From: Siderastrea radians
Lineage: Eukaryota > Cnidaria > Anthozoa > Scleractinia > Rhizangiidae
Direction: 5' to 3'
DNA: 64,000 nucleotides
Assembly: GCA_964017195.1 (NCBI GenBank)
Contig: OZ024895.1
Coordinates: 27,073,875 to 27,137,874 of the forward strand
The notes below the pieces were generated by a model. That model worked only from the letters and a program-made list of their open reading frames with translations. It did no database searches and was not told where the DNA came from. The position numbers and the translations under genes are program-made. Positions 61,788 to 64,000 of the stretch are shown in pieces; the first letter of the stretch is position 1; every line of letters starts with the position of its first letter.

Positions 61788-64000
61788 TAAGTTTATGACT
61801 TTTATGTATGTCCAGCTTTACACTGACAGCAGAATTACAGTGAATAGAATTGACATTACTTATATGTAGCATTACAGCCTTTAAGGGCCCACTGACCTAT
61901 TTTTCTGAGCCTTTGCTAAGGAAAATTCATTGTCATGTAATTGCATCATTTTTGGTGATACGAGAGTTATTCCTTGGGTTTGAACTTTTTCTTCACCTGT
62001 AACCCAAAAATATGATGTCATCGGGCCACGCCCACAATCATGTGACTGGTAAAGAAAAAGTCTATAAACTTCTATGTTTTTCAACTTATCAGTGCATGCT
62101 GCATTACTGAATGATCTTAATGTAAGTCTTCATCTACTAATGTATTGCTTTGAAACTTTCCTTGAAAACGAAATTTTTATGCGACATTTGAAATTTTGAA
62201 ATTGGCATAGCTTCTTCAGGAAAGTGTAATTTCCAAATAATAATGCATAGAAATACTGCAAAGCTAGCATAAAACAGTTTATCGCCAGAAAAAATTAATC
62301 CAAACTAAAACTACGAAGTAGATAGAATTTAAAGTTTACCGGACATCAATTTCTTTAGGCCTGCGTGCATTATCTCAAAACACAAAACGCATGTCTTGTG
62401 CAAACCACATTGAACCACGTGCACTTCGTGCAAACCTTCGAAGGACACGATAATCTACGATAATCACAATAATTTGTTCTCAAGTGCTGTGAAACAAAAC
62501 AAAACCATCTACAATTTTCTTTTTAGCTTTGAGCCAACGTGGGGAATCCTAAAACTGACATTTAATTTTAATTTTGCCTTCTCTTGTTGATTTAAAAAAG
62601 AGGATTTTCCACCTTCACAAGTTTGCTTCATTTTTCACCCACTAATTGACTTCCTTCACCTAAAGCGTCAATTTTTCAATTGGCTTTTTTAAGGCACTGT
62701 TTTGGTATGATAATCATGTAAACCTACATGTATTGGAAAGCGTTTCTTGTGGTTCAAAAACAGATGTTTAGCCTTTTTTATTTTTCACCAGCCATGTGAC
62801 GCTTTTCTTTGGATGCCAGTATTAAAAGTTACGTTAGGATAATAAAGTATATTACTGTCAAATGGCCTTTTTAGAATTCAAAAGTATGAGAAAAATGATA
62901 GAGGCAAATAAAAAGGACGAAACAAACTACTGCTTTTAAAAACATGTGTATTGGAGTAGGCATTTGAAAACAAGTCGGCAGTTGTAACCAGAGGCCCAGT
63001 AATCTTTTGTTTTTAAAAAAGCTTTTTTGTTCCACTGGCTATCCTTTCGTACTGTCACTTGGGAAGCTGGAGACATATGGGTCAATACGTATTTTGCATT
63101 CTATACTAATACTAGCAAACAAATTACATGAAATGGTTAACTTTCTGGGCTTTTACCGGTAATCCCAAGTTTCCATCAAACAAAACAGCATCATCACAAA
63201 TTCCATTTATTCACTAGGAACAAGACTGTTGCATTTTTATAAAAATAAGACATACTTTATATGTTTTGGGATCTTTCGAAGCTGGGCAGTAAGCTTAGTT
63301 TATACTGAACTAATTTACCAAAAAATACTTGCCTTGCATTTTGAAATATCAAAAACACTCCAGCAAAAACTCCATTGCTTTCTCGCAAATATTACCGACA
63401 TGTTGGCATTATGCAAGGTCTAAATTCTCTCTGTAAAGAGATTCTCGGATGTTGGCATCCACTTGAAGAGTATTTTTATGCCAGTTGATACTCTTACATG
63501 TAATTTTCATGAGCTGAACTCCTGGTGTTTGTAGAAATCTTCCATATAAGCGGCATTGAAGCATTTCTAATCCTCTCCATGTTGCTTGAGCTGGAAATCC
63601 TCAAACAAACAATATCAACAGTACATTAACAAGCTGCTTCAATTTACCTTTCCAACTGAAAAGCTCAATAAACTTCCGTGTGCATAAAAAATTTTTGAAC
63701 ACATCGCACTTGAACTTGAGTGAAATGCTGACACCATCCACCGGAAGTGATTTTTTGTTTTCTGAGCAACGCGCACAATTCCACTGAAAAAAAAAACGGT
63801 AACTTACATTTAAAAACACAAAATTAGTTTTTACAACCCCTATCATTCATCATATATCACACTAGTATATGTAAGACATGATCAACTTGATGAAACGATT
63901 ACACAAGACATTTTTCCACTTCATGAAAAAAAAAAAAAACGTTCTTTTGTGAAGAACTGAAAAAAACTTGAACACCAGAAAGTGCAGTTTACTTGTTAAG
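61788..64000. other. Intron after exon 25, to the window edge
   Basis: No further SMC4 exon or element edges recognised. AT-rich sequence with short A runs. Confidence 0.4.

Noticed and set aside
62850..62940. Possible next SMC4 exon
   Set aside because: Reads IQKYEKNDRGK then stop without a usable donor, and does not align with SMC4.

Overview
The window is animal nuclear DNA, most likely from a cnidarian and probably an anthozoan such as a stony coral. Short exons with GT/AG borders are scattered through very long introns. The introns are packed with inverted-repeat DNA transposons, including families that look familiar from coral genomes (ends reading ACCGTATTTAC, CCGCTTATAAGC, GGGCCCGGTTGTTC), and they carry a DIRS/Ngaro-type retroelement. 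The organism call is inference from gene structure and repeats.

The window is dominated by one gene. SMC4, the condensin ATPase subunit, runs on the + strand from an ATG at 4956 to beyond the right edge. I traced 25 exons by reading frame, splice sites and match to the known SMC4 layout. They give 837 codons in a continuous frame: the N-terminal ATPase half with Walker A and Q-loop, the first coiled coil, the hinge, and the start of the returning coiled coil. The C-terminal head (signature motif, Walker B) lies outside the window. Just upstream of the ATG is a palindromic E2F-type site, and the ATG itself sits in a YY1-like ATGGCGG context.

Left of SMC4 (1-2560) are one or two probable 3' exons of an unidentified + strand gene with a proline-rich C-terminus and an AATAAA signal, followed by a hairpin element, simple repeats and a 73-bp MITE with a 9-bp target duplication.

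The introns hold nested mobile DNA. Intron 4 contains three elements inside one another (11715-14984). Intron 8 contains a 1.2-1.6 kb-armed inverted repeat full of degenerate minisatellite (20868-24686) and then a chain of elements joined by single TTAA sites (25024-30225), one of which is a 1.7-kb near-complete palindrome. Intron 11 holds an intact Tc1/IS630-type transposon with a 351-residue transposase, about 600-bp terminal repeats and TTAA flanks (36164-38665), itself inserted in a small MITE. Intron 12 holds a foldback element with about 750-bp arms. Intron 18 has a PIF/Harbinger-like insert inside another MITE. Intron 22 carries a decayed minus-strand DIRS/Ngaro retroelement (53299-57785). 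The intron after exon 24 appears to use a GC donor.

Only SMC4 and the intact transposase look like functional protein-coding units. The rest is transposon-derived or unassigned intron.
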